From NCBI RefSeq assembly GCF_036785885.1, contig NC_092310.1:868001-932000 (forward strand): a DNA stretch of 64,000 bases, read 5' to 3'. Source of the stretch: Coffea arabica (Eukaryota > Streptophyta > Magnoliopsida > Gentianales > Rubiaceae). How positions within the stretch are numbered: the first letter of the stretch is position 1; the number at the start of each line of letters is the position of its first letter. The notes beneath the pieces were generated by a model. It was not told where the DNA came from, ran no database searches, and saw only the letters and a list, made by a program, of their open reading frames with translations. A program made the position numbers and the translations under genes. Below are positions 45,138-56,854 of the stretch, piece by piece.

Positions 45138-48100
45138 TCATATTGAATAATCAGACTCATCAGAATCGCTTCTGTCTGGCTCTCCACCAGCTGTCCCAGC
45201 CTCAGGCACGTCAGGCTTCTCTGGAGGCTTAGGTTCCACCTTCTTACTTGCATTACGAGCATTTTCCTCGCCATCTTCCTCATGCTCAACGGCCTCAACA
45301 TGTAAGTTAGTCAAGGAATAACAACAATAAAATTATACACTATGAAGAAAATCTATGTGAGGAATGCACAGCTTCACAGTATCCATGAAATTCCACAATC
45401 CTCTCAAGTCACAACTGTAAATATCAAAAGAAGGCGGAATTCTGAATTCCTTCTTCAATTGATGCGCATGACCTCCCTGCTACATCTAACAGTGAAACGA
45501 ACAAAACAAAGTATGAGATTGGACAAACAGCCAGAAGAATGAAAAGTTATCTTGACAAGTTAAGATTGTAATATGCAAGTACAACAACACGATCATCTGT
45601 GCTAGTATGAACTAAAGAAAATTTAATAAGTCGCTCAAGTCTCAATAAATCCATAAAAGCTGACTACTTCAAGTTCTGAAAGCCAGAATAACTGGAAGGA
45701 TATCAATATTCTCCGCTGTTCCACCAGCCATAATATTCTGCAAATCTTTCTCAGCACGCCGGACCAGCTCGGGCTGCAAAATGACACACATGTATCACAA
45801 CTAACTCAAATAAATACCAATTTAATATTAGCACACGATGTTTAACTTGTATACCTACCCATGCAGACATGTCTACAGATACAAAATATGTAATAGACAC
45901 TTCATGCCTATGAACAAGACTACCTAGGGGCATGGGAAAAGCCATTACGTGGCACTATCTTACAAATTATTTTTTCCCATTGTAGGCTTTAATCAACTGT
46001 TGTTGCTTACTCTTAGAGAAATTTGAAAGGTAAGGTGATGGCATCAGATGGAAAACTCGTGCGATAGTCTCATCTTCTTCTGTCCCTTTCTTACACCCAT
46101 TCCAACCATAATGTATCATTGTTTGTGTCTATGTCTTAGTTGTGCGCATTTTTGTGTGGGTGTCACAGAGAGAGAGAGAGAGAGAGAGAGAGGATACTGG
46201 AAGAAGAGACAGTTCACAAGGCCACATACATTTAGATCTGGTTCTCTGCGGAACCTTCGCCTTCGAGCATCCCTCATCGGAGGGGTAAGGCCATGTCTGT
46301 ACTCCACCTCATCTGGAACACTGTCACCTTCCTCCTTCACCATAATCATCTGCAAGACATCACAAATTTTACAAAATTAAACTAGGAACTCTTCAGATGC
46401 CATGTATGTTACAAAGCAATAATTGGCAAGCTGACAGCATACTTGACCAATGTCTGCACTTTTAATCAGCACGCTATCATCATAGGTTTTGTATGACTCC
46501 ACAATGCCAGGTAAATCCAAAAGAAATGCAGGGAAGTGATCGTTTCCTATTGAAAATGTGCCACTTCTCCCATCCTCTACAAAATATCAATCAAGCCCTC
46601 AAGAAGAAGAATGATGAAGAAAATAAAATTCATGTCAACCAACTATGTATTCAGGAGGACTTTTAAATGGTGGCAGTGTAACAAACAATAACATGTACAA
46701 CCATAGTAACTCATGAAATTTCACAGAAATTCGTTAACTTTTGTCCACCAAGTCTAAAGTGGTCCAATTCTAATTTTTCATGCTGGCACAGTTGACAGAA
46801 AATGTTCATTAAGATGCAATTTCATCTGTTACATTCAGAATCTAGAATTTGTGTGATTTCCTGGACTGACATATAAACAATGTTTCAACCTCATTGTTCA
46901 TGATTAGACAAAGTTGTGGATTCACTTGAATGCATTTTAAACATGTATAACCCTCCGTGAAGTTGAAAGACAATGATTCATCCCATGATATCAATCAACT
47001 CTGAATTAACCTTAGGGGCTGATTTGTTTCCATTTGGGAGTCAAAATTGGATGGGAGTGATATACTAGAGAATCAGCATTGGTGTTATCAAAGCCAACAA
47101 AGCATTTGATTGAAAATTTAGGAATTGGTTTGAAGCCTTTTTTCCCCCCTGAAAAGTTTCCTTTATGACTCCTATTTCTTAATTCTTTTACCATTTTTCT
47201 TCCTTGTCCCCTTTCCCAGTAGCAATGACCAGTCTGCCTTCCCCTACTCCCCACAAGTAGTGCGAGACTACCATCAGCAACCACCACAGCTATCTGAAGA
47301 GGCCAATTTTACACAATTCAACTCCTTTTTGTGAAAAACAATCAAAGAGAAGTCATTGAAAATCATATAAAAGAGACTAACAATAACGCCAAGGGTGAAG
47401 CATGCCTCTTCAACCTCCATACTACACAAAAAATAAACACCACTCAGCTCCCTAGACCTCCTACATCCATACAATTTCCAAAAGACTAAAAAAAAACTAC
47501 AAACAAATAATCCAAGTCCCAAGATTGAATCACAACCCATGCTAGATCCACTGACATCCAAATATAACAAATTTATTTGTAGATATCAAAATGCTTCTTC
47601 CATTACATAAATTGAGAATCTACTGAACTGTTGCATCTTTTCAAGCAAAATATCAATGGTCACTACAGCAATGTCACAACTAGTGATGAGCCATGACCAG
47701 CGAAAAACAAAGAGCTAGAGCTAGCAGAAGAGGGGGAGGGAGAGAGAGAGATTACAGGGGCTGTGGGCATAAAGTGAGGAGTACAGATGGAAAAAGGATT
47801 TGTCTCACAGCCACAAGGATGACGGAAATTGGAAAATGCTGTTTTTCTGACTACCTTTTGTATTTTATCCATGTATTTTCTTTGTAAAAAATTAGTCTTT
47901 CGACATCAAGTATGGGAATAATTTTGAAATTGCCCCATTTGCATATGTCCAGGAAATGAAAGCAACATACCAATTCAGATAAAATCCTTCCAAGCACCAA
48001 CAATATGCATCATTTAAATAAATACTTTCTAATTCCTTGGCTCATACTCCTTTACCAAATGAACCTCATATTGGTAATCTGATTACATTACTATTTCATC

Positions 48101-49424
48101 CTCCCAATATTGTCCCATAAAAACTGGTTGTGGGTTAAAGATTTGCATATTTGTAACCAGATTCTCATTTTAACATCTCTAACACAGATGAGATCTTCAC
48201 TGAAAAGACATGAATCCTATTTCAATTGAACAGAGACTGTTTATGGCAGTTTAAGTTGCACATCATGTGTATTCGCTTTCCTGCTTCCCACTTTCCAAAA
48301 AGGTTTAGAAAAAATGGTCAAGGGCACACTTCAAACATAAGAACAAGATCCTAGAAGAACAACCACCGCTCCAGATCAGGTTTCTAGTTAAACATAAGAC
48401 CATATACGTCTCTCTGTGTGTGTAGAGAGAGAGAGAGAGAGAGACGGAAAAGATATCATGCATCGTTCAAGAGAATCAGTGAGGCTAGGGATAGAAGAAA
48501 AAGAAGCCTAGTTGCGCCTCAATTTCTGAAGAGAAAGCGATATAACAGAGAACAGAGCCAAGAGTCAGAAGCAATTGGTGGCCGGGTGAATGTGCAGAGC
48601 AAGTTCCTTAATCTCCTAACTAGCAAATTTTTCCAAAGAGTTATAACTTGAGACCAATAGGAACAGAAGCAATTAAAAGAAGGTCCAACAATATCCTAAC
48701 ATACATTGCATTTGCCATTCTCTGATTTTCTGTAACCTTATCTACTAGGATGCTCAAGGACACTGATGAAAAAAAAGAAATCACCAAAAGCTCAAACAAC
48801 TAAATTGGAAAGATTCATTATACACATTGTATAAAGGACGACTAAACCAAGTTTGAGGTAGATAAACAATCCCTTTTGAAGATACAAGTGGCAAATAAGT
48901 GACCATCTTTTAGATTAAAATGACTACTCAAATCATTGTTCAGCGAACCAATCAACCACGCTGTGAGTAAATTAAACAGTGCCAAACTAACATTGATGAA
49001 CATCAGGGAACAATAGATCGAAATAAATTATAAAACACTACAAAACGAAGGAACAAGCAGCTCAACTGCACCAACATCAGCAGCGAGCAGAAACTATAAA
49101 AGCTCCAAAAGCATGATTGACATGCCTTAATCCGAACAAAGAAGAAGCATAACAATGTTCAGTAGATGTTCTATACAAACTAGTCAAACCAAATAATTAA
49201 ATTGCACTTATTCCTAATCAAAATCCTTTCTTGACGCTTCTTATATAAACTCTCAATTGATGAACACAAATTTAAGAATAGAGATGGTAAAACACAAGTC
49301 GCTCACCGGAAAAGGTTAAATCCAAGGACTTGTCATCAGAAGACGAAGATGCGTTTTCGCTCAAGAGCCGGTCTATCCGTTCAGCTACCGAAGGTGGAAG
49401 TCGAAGTATAAATTGCTCTTCCAT
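45138..49424 (-). CDS. TAF7: Transcription initiation factor TFIID subunit 7 (TAF7)
   Basis: Five coding exons: 49424-49307, 46576-46443, 46349-46230, 45773-45693 and 45293-45138. They total 609 nt (202 residues), about the length expected for plant TAF7. Residues 1-140 match the TAFII55 N-terminal domain: MEEQFILRLPPSVAERIDRL, then FSEDGRSGTFSIGNDHFPA, LPGIVESYKTYDDSVLIK, EVEYRHGLTPPMRDARRRRF and REPDLN. The tail is acidic and ends SDSDESDYSI. In TFIID, TAF7 contacts TAF1 and restrains its activity until the preinitiation complete is assembled. Introns 1-3 have GT-AG ends with matching phases. The exon 4 donor (CCTTCCA|GTTATT) is weak, but it is the only in-frame GT before a stop and it joins in frame to exon 5. 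Exon 5 follows a CTAAC branch-point-like sequence and TTGAG|GCC. The first coding intron is 2.7 kb and rich in simple repeats. Confidence 0.92.
46166..46193. repeat. (GA)n microsatellite in TAF7 intron 3
   Basis: About 13 uninterrupted AG units in the intron between exons 3 and 4. Similar, shorter GA runs lie in intron 1 near 47740 and 48424. Confidence 0.9.
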
Positions 49425-49426
49425 GC

Positions 49427-49606
49427 CTGCATACCCAACCAAAAAAAAGAAGGAAAAAATCAGCTATCGCAATTATTCGAATAGCTTATATTTGTGGCTC
49501 ATTGTTCTTGATTTCTACCACAGCAAAGAAAAGGAAAAAAAAAAAAACAAGAAGAATTAGTGTAAAAGAACTGGTATCTGGATTCAGGCACCCGTTGGTC
49601 AGTTAC
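49427..49606 (-). other. TAF7: TAF7 leader intron
   Basis: On the minus strand the donor CTCTGCAG|GTAACTG at 49607/49606 and the acceptor GGTATGCAG|GCATGG at 49427/49426 place a 180-bp intron ending two bases before the start codon. The non-coding exon lies just above 49606. This segment is repeated upstream (see 50232-50480). Confidence 0.65.
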
Positions 49607-49695
49607 CTGCAGAGAAGGATGGAGAAGAAATTTGGAGGAGAGGTATGAGAATTTAGAGGAGCAAGTGAAATTAGTAGTTCGTATTTCTAATTTGG
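49450..49695 (-). repeat. Duplicated TAF7 leader segment, gene-proximal copy
   Basis: Contains most of the leader intron, the splice donor and the non-coding leader exon of TAF7. Runs such as CAATTATTCGA, AAAAGAACTGGTATCT, CCCGTTGGTCAGTTACCTGC and GAATTTAGAGG recur in the same order and orientation at 50232-50480, an offset of 782 bp. Confidence 0.8.
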
Positions 49696-50231
49696 AATAA
49701 TATCATAAATCTCCCCTGAGGTTTACCTTAATATCACTTAGCACCTCTATATGTTTAAAAGTATCATTTACCTTTCTTACTTTTAAAGCTGTAAATGAGT
49801 TGAGTCGAATTGAATATCTTAAGTTTGAGCTTTATTCGTTAATCTAAGCGAACAAGGCTCATATTCATTCGATAGCGTCTGAGCTCTAAATGTATATTCG
49901 TATTCGACTCGTTAAGCAAAATTCTAACTCAAATTCGAGTTCGATCTTAACTCATTTATTATAAACGTGCCATTCGCGAACAATTAGGCCCATGTCCGCG
50001 GATGATTAAGCCTGGAATTAGGAATTAGGAATACAATATGAACCATAAATTTTGTGAAATGACAATTAGACCCATACTCGTTAGCGATCATTTAAATTAG
50101 CGAAAGAATTCCTGTTGTTTGATTACTTATCGAGCCAAAATATTTGTTTGAACTCAACTCATATAAAATTTTCGAATGAGTCATTATCGAACGAACAAGT
50201 CTAAACGAATCAAGAACGAGTCGAGCATCTT
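49696..50231. repeat. Repeat-derived spacer between TAF7 leader copies
   Basis: About 540 bp without a gene. The left part (ATCTCCCCTGAGGTTTACC) resembles the terminal sequences of the MULE-like element at 62437-63677. The rest is full of TCGAATTCGAG-type motifs typical of old hAT-like or related repeats, as at 3175-3584. No clean ends or target duplication are visible. Confidence 0.45.
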
Positions 50232-50480
50232 AAGGAAAAAATCAGCTATCTCAATTATTCGATTAGCCCTTTTTTTTTTTCTCTTTTTGGCTTATCGCTC
50301 TTGATTTCTATCATAGAAAAAGAAAAAGAAAAAAAGAGCAAGAAGAATTAGATGTAAAAGAACTGGTATCTAAATTCAGGTACCCGTTGGTCAGTTACCT
50401 GCAGAGGAGGACGGAGAAGAAATATGGAGGTGGTGAATCAGAATTTAGAGGCTGCCAAATTAGTAGTTTGCCTTTTTAAT
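50232..50480 (-). repeat. Duplicated TAF7 leader segment, distal copy
   Basis: Second direct copy of the TAF7 leader region. It keeps the donor context (CTCTGCAG|GTAACTG on the minus strand), so a transcript starting upstream of it could splice from here. The copies differ by scattered substitutions and short indels. About 540 bp lies between them (49696-50231). Confidence 0.75.
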
Positions 50481-50853
50481 TCTTTAATTACATGAAATAA
50501 CCAAACCAATACTTGGCTAGGGAGAGGGGCATTGTGGTCCGTGCACCTGTTCTGTTCTTGAACGATGACGGTCATTTTGCATTGTGATGTAGCACATTGT
50601 AGGTTATCTCCTTCAATACATTATAATTCACAGCAAACAAAATCTACACTTTTAGAGATGTTATATTCAGGTTTTGTTTTTCATTTTTTTTAAGCGAGAG
50701 GACTTACAACCTGCATGTGCTGGTACGGCTGTTCAGTGTAGTCTTCTTTTGCCTCTCTCACTTCTTCCCTATGCAAATGACCGAGAGGATAGTTCCTCAA
50801 GACTTCTTGAATTCCTCAAGACTTCTAACTTGCAACATTTTTCATCTTACCGT

Positions 50854-51129
50854 TCAGCAGAAATGCAGATAGCCAAATTGCGGAATAGAGATGATTGAGA
50901 GCCATTGTTTGGATACACATTCGAAGCTCAGCAGATCTTTTATGGGTACCTTTACTAATATTTCCTGCAAAACATCTTCATTGTTGGTGAGTTCTTCGAC
51001 TTGTGAACTGGAATTAGGCAATTCATTAAAACCCTTATCAGAATAGCAGTCTTTGAGTTCAGGAACAAAAGCTGGATGTGCTGGGTAGGAGTTGGAATCA
51101 TCAGTAAATGTGGATTTTTCACCAGAATC
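50854..51129 (-). pseudogene. F-box protein gene relic
   Basis: A 91-codon open frame without a start Met, preceded by an acceptor-like ACAG and an in-frame TAA. Its C-terminal part reads NNEDVLQEILVKVPIKDLL then SFECVSKQWLSIISIPQF, the signature of an F-box that docks an E3 adaptor to SKP1. The frame stops at TGA directly after the F-box region. No kelch or associated domain is seen beyond, and the downstream sequence holds a short direct repeat (TTCCTCAAGACTTCT twice). It is either a truncated pseudogene or a captured exon; an unannotated upstream exon is possible. Confidence 0.55.
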
Positions 51130-51440
51130 TGTTTTTTAAATCAATTTACAGATGCACTATTTGCATTTTATTCCTTTTTTTTTTTTTTGTTTCTGGGATG
51201 AGGAATTGAATTCCACTGGCCACATATCAAATGACATGTTATGCAATCTTGTAGGAGCAGTCACAGTAAAATATGTATCCTGAATAATATGAAGAAGTAC
51301 AATTCTGTTCATCTGAAGGAAGTCAATACCAACATTTGGATACCAGATATTAATACCATGTAAATGCATATAAAACTACCAACTCAAATAATCTGAAGAA
51401 GCTAATACAAACATCTCTTCATTCTGTATGAAATTTAAAA

Positions 51441-51937
51441 GGGCAAATTCCACTTTACCCCCTGTGATTCCCTTTTGATTTAGTATTTTTTTACATAACC
51501 TCCCTAAGATTTCAAAAACTATACATAACCCCCTCATGGTTTATAAATACCAACTCATGGTTTGGATTAAAGTGTCAAAGTGACGAAAATGATCATTCAT
51601 AATGGAGTCACTTAAAATGTTAAAAATACTCTTATGTAAAGTTGAAAATTATTTATTAACCAAGGGAGGTTATGTGTATATTTTGAAAATTATAAAGGGG
51701 TTATATGGTAAAATATTAAATCACAAGGAGTTATATGGTAAAAAATATAAATCATACGGGGTGTGTTATGTATTTATAAGGTAATTTTGATATTTTTAGA
51801 AATTCCATTATGAATTACTATTTTCGTCACTTTGTTACTTTAATCCAAATCATGAGAAGGTTATGTATAGCTTTTGAAACTATAGGGGGGTTATGTAAAA
51901 AATGCTAAATCACAGGGGGGTAAAATATAATTTATCC
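51441..51937. mobile_element. MULE with long terminal inverted repeats, 497 bp
   Basis: Exact 9-bp target duplication AATTTAAAA at 51432-51440 and 51938-51946. Inverted repeats of more than 130 bp (51441 to about 51608 and about 51800 to 51937) share TTTACCCCC, CTGTGATT, TTTTTTACATAACC, CTATACATAACC and AAAGTGACGAAAAT. No coding capacity. Confidence 0.8.
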
Positions 51938-51946
51938 AATTTAAAA

Positions 51947-53411
51947 ATTGTTGTTTCAACCCAAAAATTAGCAGGATGAATTACTAAGGGTGATTTGTTC
52001 ATCTTCATTAGCTATAGTAAGAGAATGATATTTTCAATGGGTTTTAAGTATTTGTCAAAAAAGACCAAAGATTTAAGATCGTTTAGGATCAAAATATTAA
52101 GGACAATTTCAGTAAAAACTAATTTAGTAGACTTCAAGGAAATTAAAAAAAAAAAAAAACTGAAGAGCAACAGAGGACCTCATCTTACAATTTGGATCTT
52201 TAACAGTTGCCATTGCAAAGAAGTACAAAATAACTAGCCAGCGGAGAACAATTGGCGGTCAAGTTTTTTTGCCAAGTCTGTCTGCTACGAGTTTCTTAAA
52301 AACTTTAGTTACAGTAATCTCAAAAAACTTTTTAAAGTTTTTAAACTATACGCTTTAAAATATTCAAAAATTTATACACTTCAAAATTTTTTAAAAATTT
52401 CTACAGTAAATTACAGTAAAGTTTTAGACAAACACAAAAAAAACTTACTTGTCATAAAGTGGAAGTATTCCATTTTGTATCCAAACTAACATCTATCTCA
52501 TCATCTATGATTAAACAATCTAAGCATCCAATAATGAATAATCTAAGAATTCATTAAAGATCATGAAAATTGATCATTTAACAGGTCATGCCAGAGAATG
52601 CAGTAAGCCAGAAAAATGAAGTAAGAAGGAAAAACTTGTCGTTTGCTGTAAGAAGGGAGAAGCCAAATATTACAATTAGCATATGCAAGAAGTGGCTAAT
52701 CTGCCAATTAATCCAAGGCTGTAATTTAGGCTTTAAGTACCTCTTGATGATCGACCTCCTGCTTATTAAGAAGTATCTGATTTTGTTCCCAGTTATTTCA
52801 ATTATCGTAAATACAACCTTGAATACCTCTGATTTCCTCGACCAAATGGGAAATACTCCAAATGGGAATGATAAACACATGCAAACAATAAACAGCCTTA
52901 AACCCATAAAACTAATTGAGCTACTTTGGAGAAGGCAGGAAGTACCCTGGGAGCTTGGCAATCAGGAAGAAAGAAACGAAAAGAGAAGAAATTCTTGAAC
53001 ACTGTGGAGGGTTGAAAAGGGACCTCTCTCTTGCTTGAAGAGCGCAAGAAGACTACGAGTTCGGCTCACTTTGTGGTTTGTTGAAGATTTCAAAGGACTC
53101 TTCATTAATGTTTAGTTGTTTACTGCATTTCCTCCCCACAGCACTTTGTTAAAGCTACAAATTGAATATTTATGTTTGGATTGATACGGTTTTGTTTCGA
53201 AGTACAAAAATGGTGGCATGGGGCCTCACAAAAAATTAATTTGGAGCTGAGTGTTGTCCACGCTCAATTGAGATTCAAACATTCATTTAAGACAAGAAAT
53301 GATTGTCGGCCCGGTGTCATTCATGTCTTCTCACACAAAGGAGGACATAAAACTCTGTTTGTTTAAGAGAAAATGGTGTAAGAAAGTATGTCACGGGAAA
53401 AGTGAAATGAG
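51947..53411. other. Gene-free stretch with overlapping spurious frames
   Basis: Around 52578-52998 both strands carry frames of about 130 codons with no recognisable family. A CTTTAAAAAGTTT-type palindromic patch at 52290-52430 may be a MITE relic. Confidence 0.35.
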
Positions 53412-53902
53412 GTGAGTAAAGGAAAAGGAAACTACAATTTTCTCAGATGTGTTTGGCTAACGGGAAAATAATGCAAGAAAATAAAAATTCTTATGTTTAT
53501 TTAGCTGAAAAGTGAAGAAGAAATTGACTAATGCGTTTGTTAATAGAAATATTCAATATTGAACTTCTTCATTTCTAGTATTTAATATATATATATATTA
53601 AAGTTGTTTATCTCAAAATTAATCACATTCTTTACTCACAGTGAGTAAAGGAAAAGGAAATTAAAATTTTCTCAGATGTGTTTGGCTAACGGGAAAATAA
53701 TGTAAGAAAATACAAATTCTTATGTTTATTTAACTCAAAAGTCAAGAACAAATTGACTAATGCATTTGTTAATAGAAATATTCAATATTGAACTTCTTCA
53801 TTTCTAGTATTTAATATATATATATATATATAGACATGCAACAAATAAACTTTTTGCATTGGAGAAGTTGTTTATCTCAAAATTAATCACATTCTTTACT
53901 CA
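53412..53902. repeat. Two-copy tandem duplication, period 229 bp
   Basis: Units start at 53412 and 53641 with GTGAGTAAAGGAAAAGGAAA and share ATGTGTTTGGCTAACGGGAA, AGAAATATTCAATATTGAAC and TCAAAATTAATCACATTC. The second unit has about 35 extra bp near 53830. Copies are over 90% alike by eye. Confidence 0.9.
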
Positions 53903-54369
53903 TAAGTTTACACAGACACGCACATACATTATATATGTGTATAAGTTATTTCACAAATATATAGACATAAAAAGGAACATAAAATGTAAAAAAAAATACA
54001 AATGTCATAAAAATTCAACAAATTGTTAATTAATTAATTGTTAAAATAGCAATAAATGTTTAACTACAAGCTAATTTTTTGAATTGTAAATTTTAAGATA
54101 TTCTGATTTATGTAGAAGTTTAGAATGGAGGAAATAGTTAAGAAAGAAAGGAGTTGCAAAAGAAATCTATTTAATTGAAACTTTCCCCTCACTCACTTTT
54201 TTTTTTTTTTCAATTTGAGCAGGAAAAAATTTACAGAAAAATGAATGGTTACAAAAAAAAATTTATGTAGTGGTGCCATAAGTTTCCTGACAAATAAACA
54301 CACTCAAAACTTGTAGGAAAGTCATTTTCCTTCCCTTCATTCCTTGGCAAACAGACACTATCTAATCTA

Positions 54370-55850
54370 TTTCATTGAATGGGTCTAGGCAAGGGTAAAG
54401 TGGGAAAGAAACAACAAATGACCCAACTTTTGCTACTATACATAAAAAGTACAAATTCACAATTTTGACAAATATTATGGAACAAAGGGAGTAACTTTCA
54501 TGATTTATTGAGTGTCATAACGATTCTTTTTTTCCACAATAGCAGTTCTAAAATACACATCCTATTATTTTGAAATTTTTACACAATAAATAGCCAAGAT
54601 TTAATGAGGTATATCAACAATCATTTTTACTTACAATGTGGTTGACTAAGAAACGCATATGAGAATAAATGACTTGTATTTGACACAATTAGATATTAGT
54701 CAAATATAGGATAATCAAATATCATCATAGTGATGATGTTGGTAAGATTTATCTTAAGCTTATTTTTAATCTTAATTCATTCATTTTGTTTTCTTTCTTA
54801 TTCTTCCCATCTCATGTTTGAGATATGGTTTGTGGTATCTCTAATTAACTAACACAAGAAGTTAACCTTAAATATGCTAGAAAGGAAATAAAATTGTTTT
54901 TGAATTAAAACCATAATTTCTCAAATGAGAATAGTTCAAATTACAAAGGAACAAATGCATCAATACAAACATCTTTAGTATACATTTATACTGAAATTAG
55001 TCTAACACTCAAACTGAAGTTATTCCTTTCTACTTTTTTTTCTACCCTTTTTTGCTCATTTTAAGAAAAAAAAATTAAGGGGTGTAATATGTTAAATTTT
55101 ATAGTCCTTAATTTATTCTTTTTAATAAGAAAATTTTGAAATCATAATTTGGTGTTTGATCTAATGATTTATTTTTTTAAACACCACAAATATGTTACTA
55201 GAATTGTTTTAAAATTTCACTAATTTTCTAAAGTTCCATAAATGTTTATCTATTTTCAACACTAGCTCTCATAACATGACATGTGGCTTATCCTTTTATT
55301 CTTTCATATTTCAAAACACATTACATGTATAATTCAGTCTTCCATTTTAGTACATTTAGCATTATATTTTAGAGCATTTATTTATCTCAATATGTTAATG
55401 CAAAGCTTTTAAATTGACCCATGTTGAACCTCACATTACCCCAATCCTAATGAATTCATTCATCATGAAATAGATGTATTATTTAACTCTTAACAATCTC
55501 ACAAAATCGACTCGTGGAGTTGTTTGTGGGTTGGTCCAAAGAGCTCTTATGTACAACAATAAGGGGAGCTTTTAACTATTCGCTGCAAGCAAGCAACCAA
55601 GAAGTCGTTGGAAGAAGACGAAGGAATAGAGTTGATGGTTATCAAAATTAATGCATTTGTCTAATTTTGCTTTCAGATTAGTCGACTTTGGAGCTCATCT
55701 AGTTTGTACTATTTAATAATAATGGTATTGTTGCTTTTAATGATCGATCTACTTTGTTCTCATAAATAGCATAGTATTATTGATTTTTTGTTGTTGGTCA
55801 AATAAATATCATCAATCTTATGGTAGTTGATTCTTCTATTCTATTCTTCA
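54370..55850. other. Gene-free AT-rich stretch
   Basis: No gene recognised. Near 54450-54495 AATATTATGGAACAAAGGGAG resembles a lone Stowaway end. Confidence 0.35.
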
Positions 55851-56277
55851 GGTATGTCGTTGTATGTTGGTCAAGGCGCCAACATCTCTAGGCATTGCAC
55901 CTTCTGGTGCTCAAGATGGTAGTCCGACTTGATGGTGGCACATTGAATGCATTGCTCTCCAAGAAGTTCCTGTGGAGGAAACTCTAAAGCTGTATTTTTG
56001 ATATGTTGCAGGGGATGAGATTGGATGCAGGAGGACTAATCCTGTCAAAATTGGCAGGTAAGAATTGAGGTCAGCCCTTCAGTCCATAAGACTGTAGCTG
56101 TTGAAGACAAGAAGAAATACATGTTAGTTCAAAAAATTGGAAAGTTGAATTTAGAGGACCCAAATTCAATGAATAGAGCACTAGTTTACTTGTCCAAACT
56201 CGTTGTGATCTCCACAATATCCCCACAAAATTGTGTCATTGCTGGAGGTATTGCTGGTGGTTTAGTCCAAATAGAAG
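55851..56277 (+). pseudogene. Unidentified host gene relic, left part
   Basis: Exon-like pieces on the plus strand, for example KTVAVEDKKKYMLVQKIGKL then NLEDPNSMNRALVYLSKLVV, and GGIAGGLVQIEV. Splice-like TTGCAG|GGG and GGCAG|GTAAG sites lie around 56015-56060. Stops interrupt it, and it continues across the retrotransposon insertion to about 61606. The family is not recognised. Confidence 0.3.
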
Positions 56278-56282
56278 TTATG

Positions 56283-56629
56283 TGTCAGGCTCGGAGATTT
56301 AGCTGCCTGAGTTTTGGCTAGAATCCAAAGGAAATGAGCAGGAATTGAGATAGAGAAGAAGGAAGGGACGGAAGAGAGCGGGTAATGAAAGAGAGAGATA
56401 GAGAGAATGAATAACAGAAAGGAGAGAGAAGAATATTCAACTGGAAATTTACTCAACAACCTTCAATTACAAAAAGGGACTATTTATGCAATTATTTCTA
56501 ACTAACTGCAGCTAATGGAACAACTGTCATTTAAGTCTAACGACATAGTTTTCACCCTTTACTAACCATACTCAAAACGCACACTCCACTGAATAAAACG
56601 TCAACCTTCTTATTGTGAAGTTCCTGACA
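56283..56629 (-). repeat. 3' LTR of the gypsy element
   Basis: 347 bp, TG...CA ended, matching 61265-61603. It includes GA-rich purine stretches. The minus strand contains GCATAAATAGTCCC, a likely TATA region. Confidence 0.93.
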
Positions 56630-56632
56630 ATA

Positions 56633-56642
56633 CCTTCCCCTT
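56633..56642 (-). other. Polypurine tract
   Basis: The minus strand reads AAGGGGAAGG three bases before the 3' LTR, the plus-strand primer of reverse transcription. Confidence 0.75.
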
Positions 56643-56854
56643 AAACGAAGCTTGTCCTCAAGTTTGAAATTCTGGAAACTGCTTGTCAATTAAGCTCCTG
56701 TCCTCCTAAGATGACTCTGATTCTGGTAGATCACTCCATTTCACCAAATATTGAATGATTGGCTGAGTATTGCACATGATAACTCGCCTCCTAAGAACCT
56801 TCTCAGGTTTCAGCAGGCATTGATCCGCTGCATTTATTTCTGGTAGAGTTGGTT

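Noticed and set aside
46048..46380. 110-codon plus-strand frame
   Set aside because: Antisense to TAF7 exon 3 and through the (GA)n microsatellite.
52578..52998. Overlapping frames of 127 and 136 codons on opposite strands
   Set aside because: No recognisable family, no splice or promoter context, and each is the shadow of the other.
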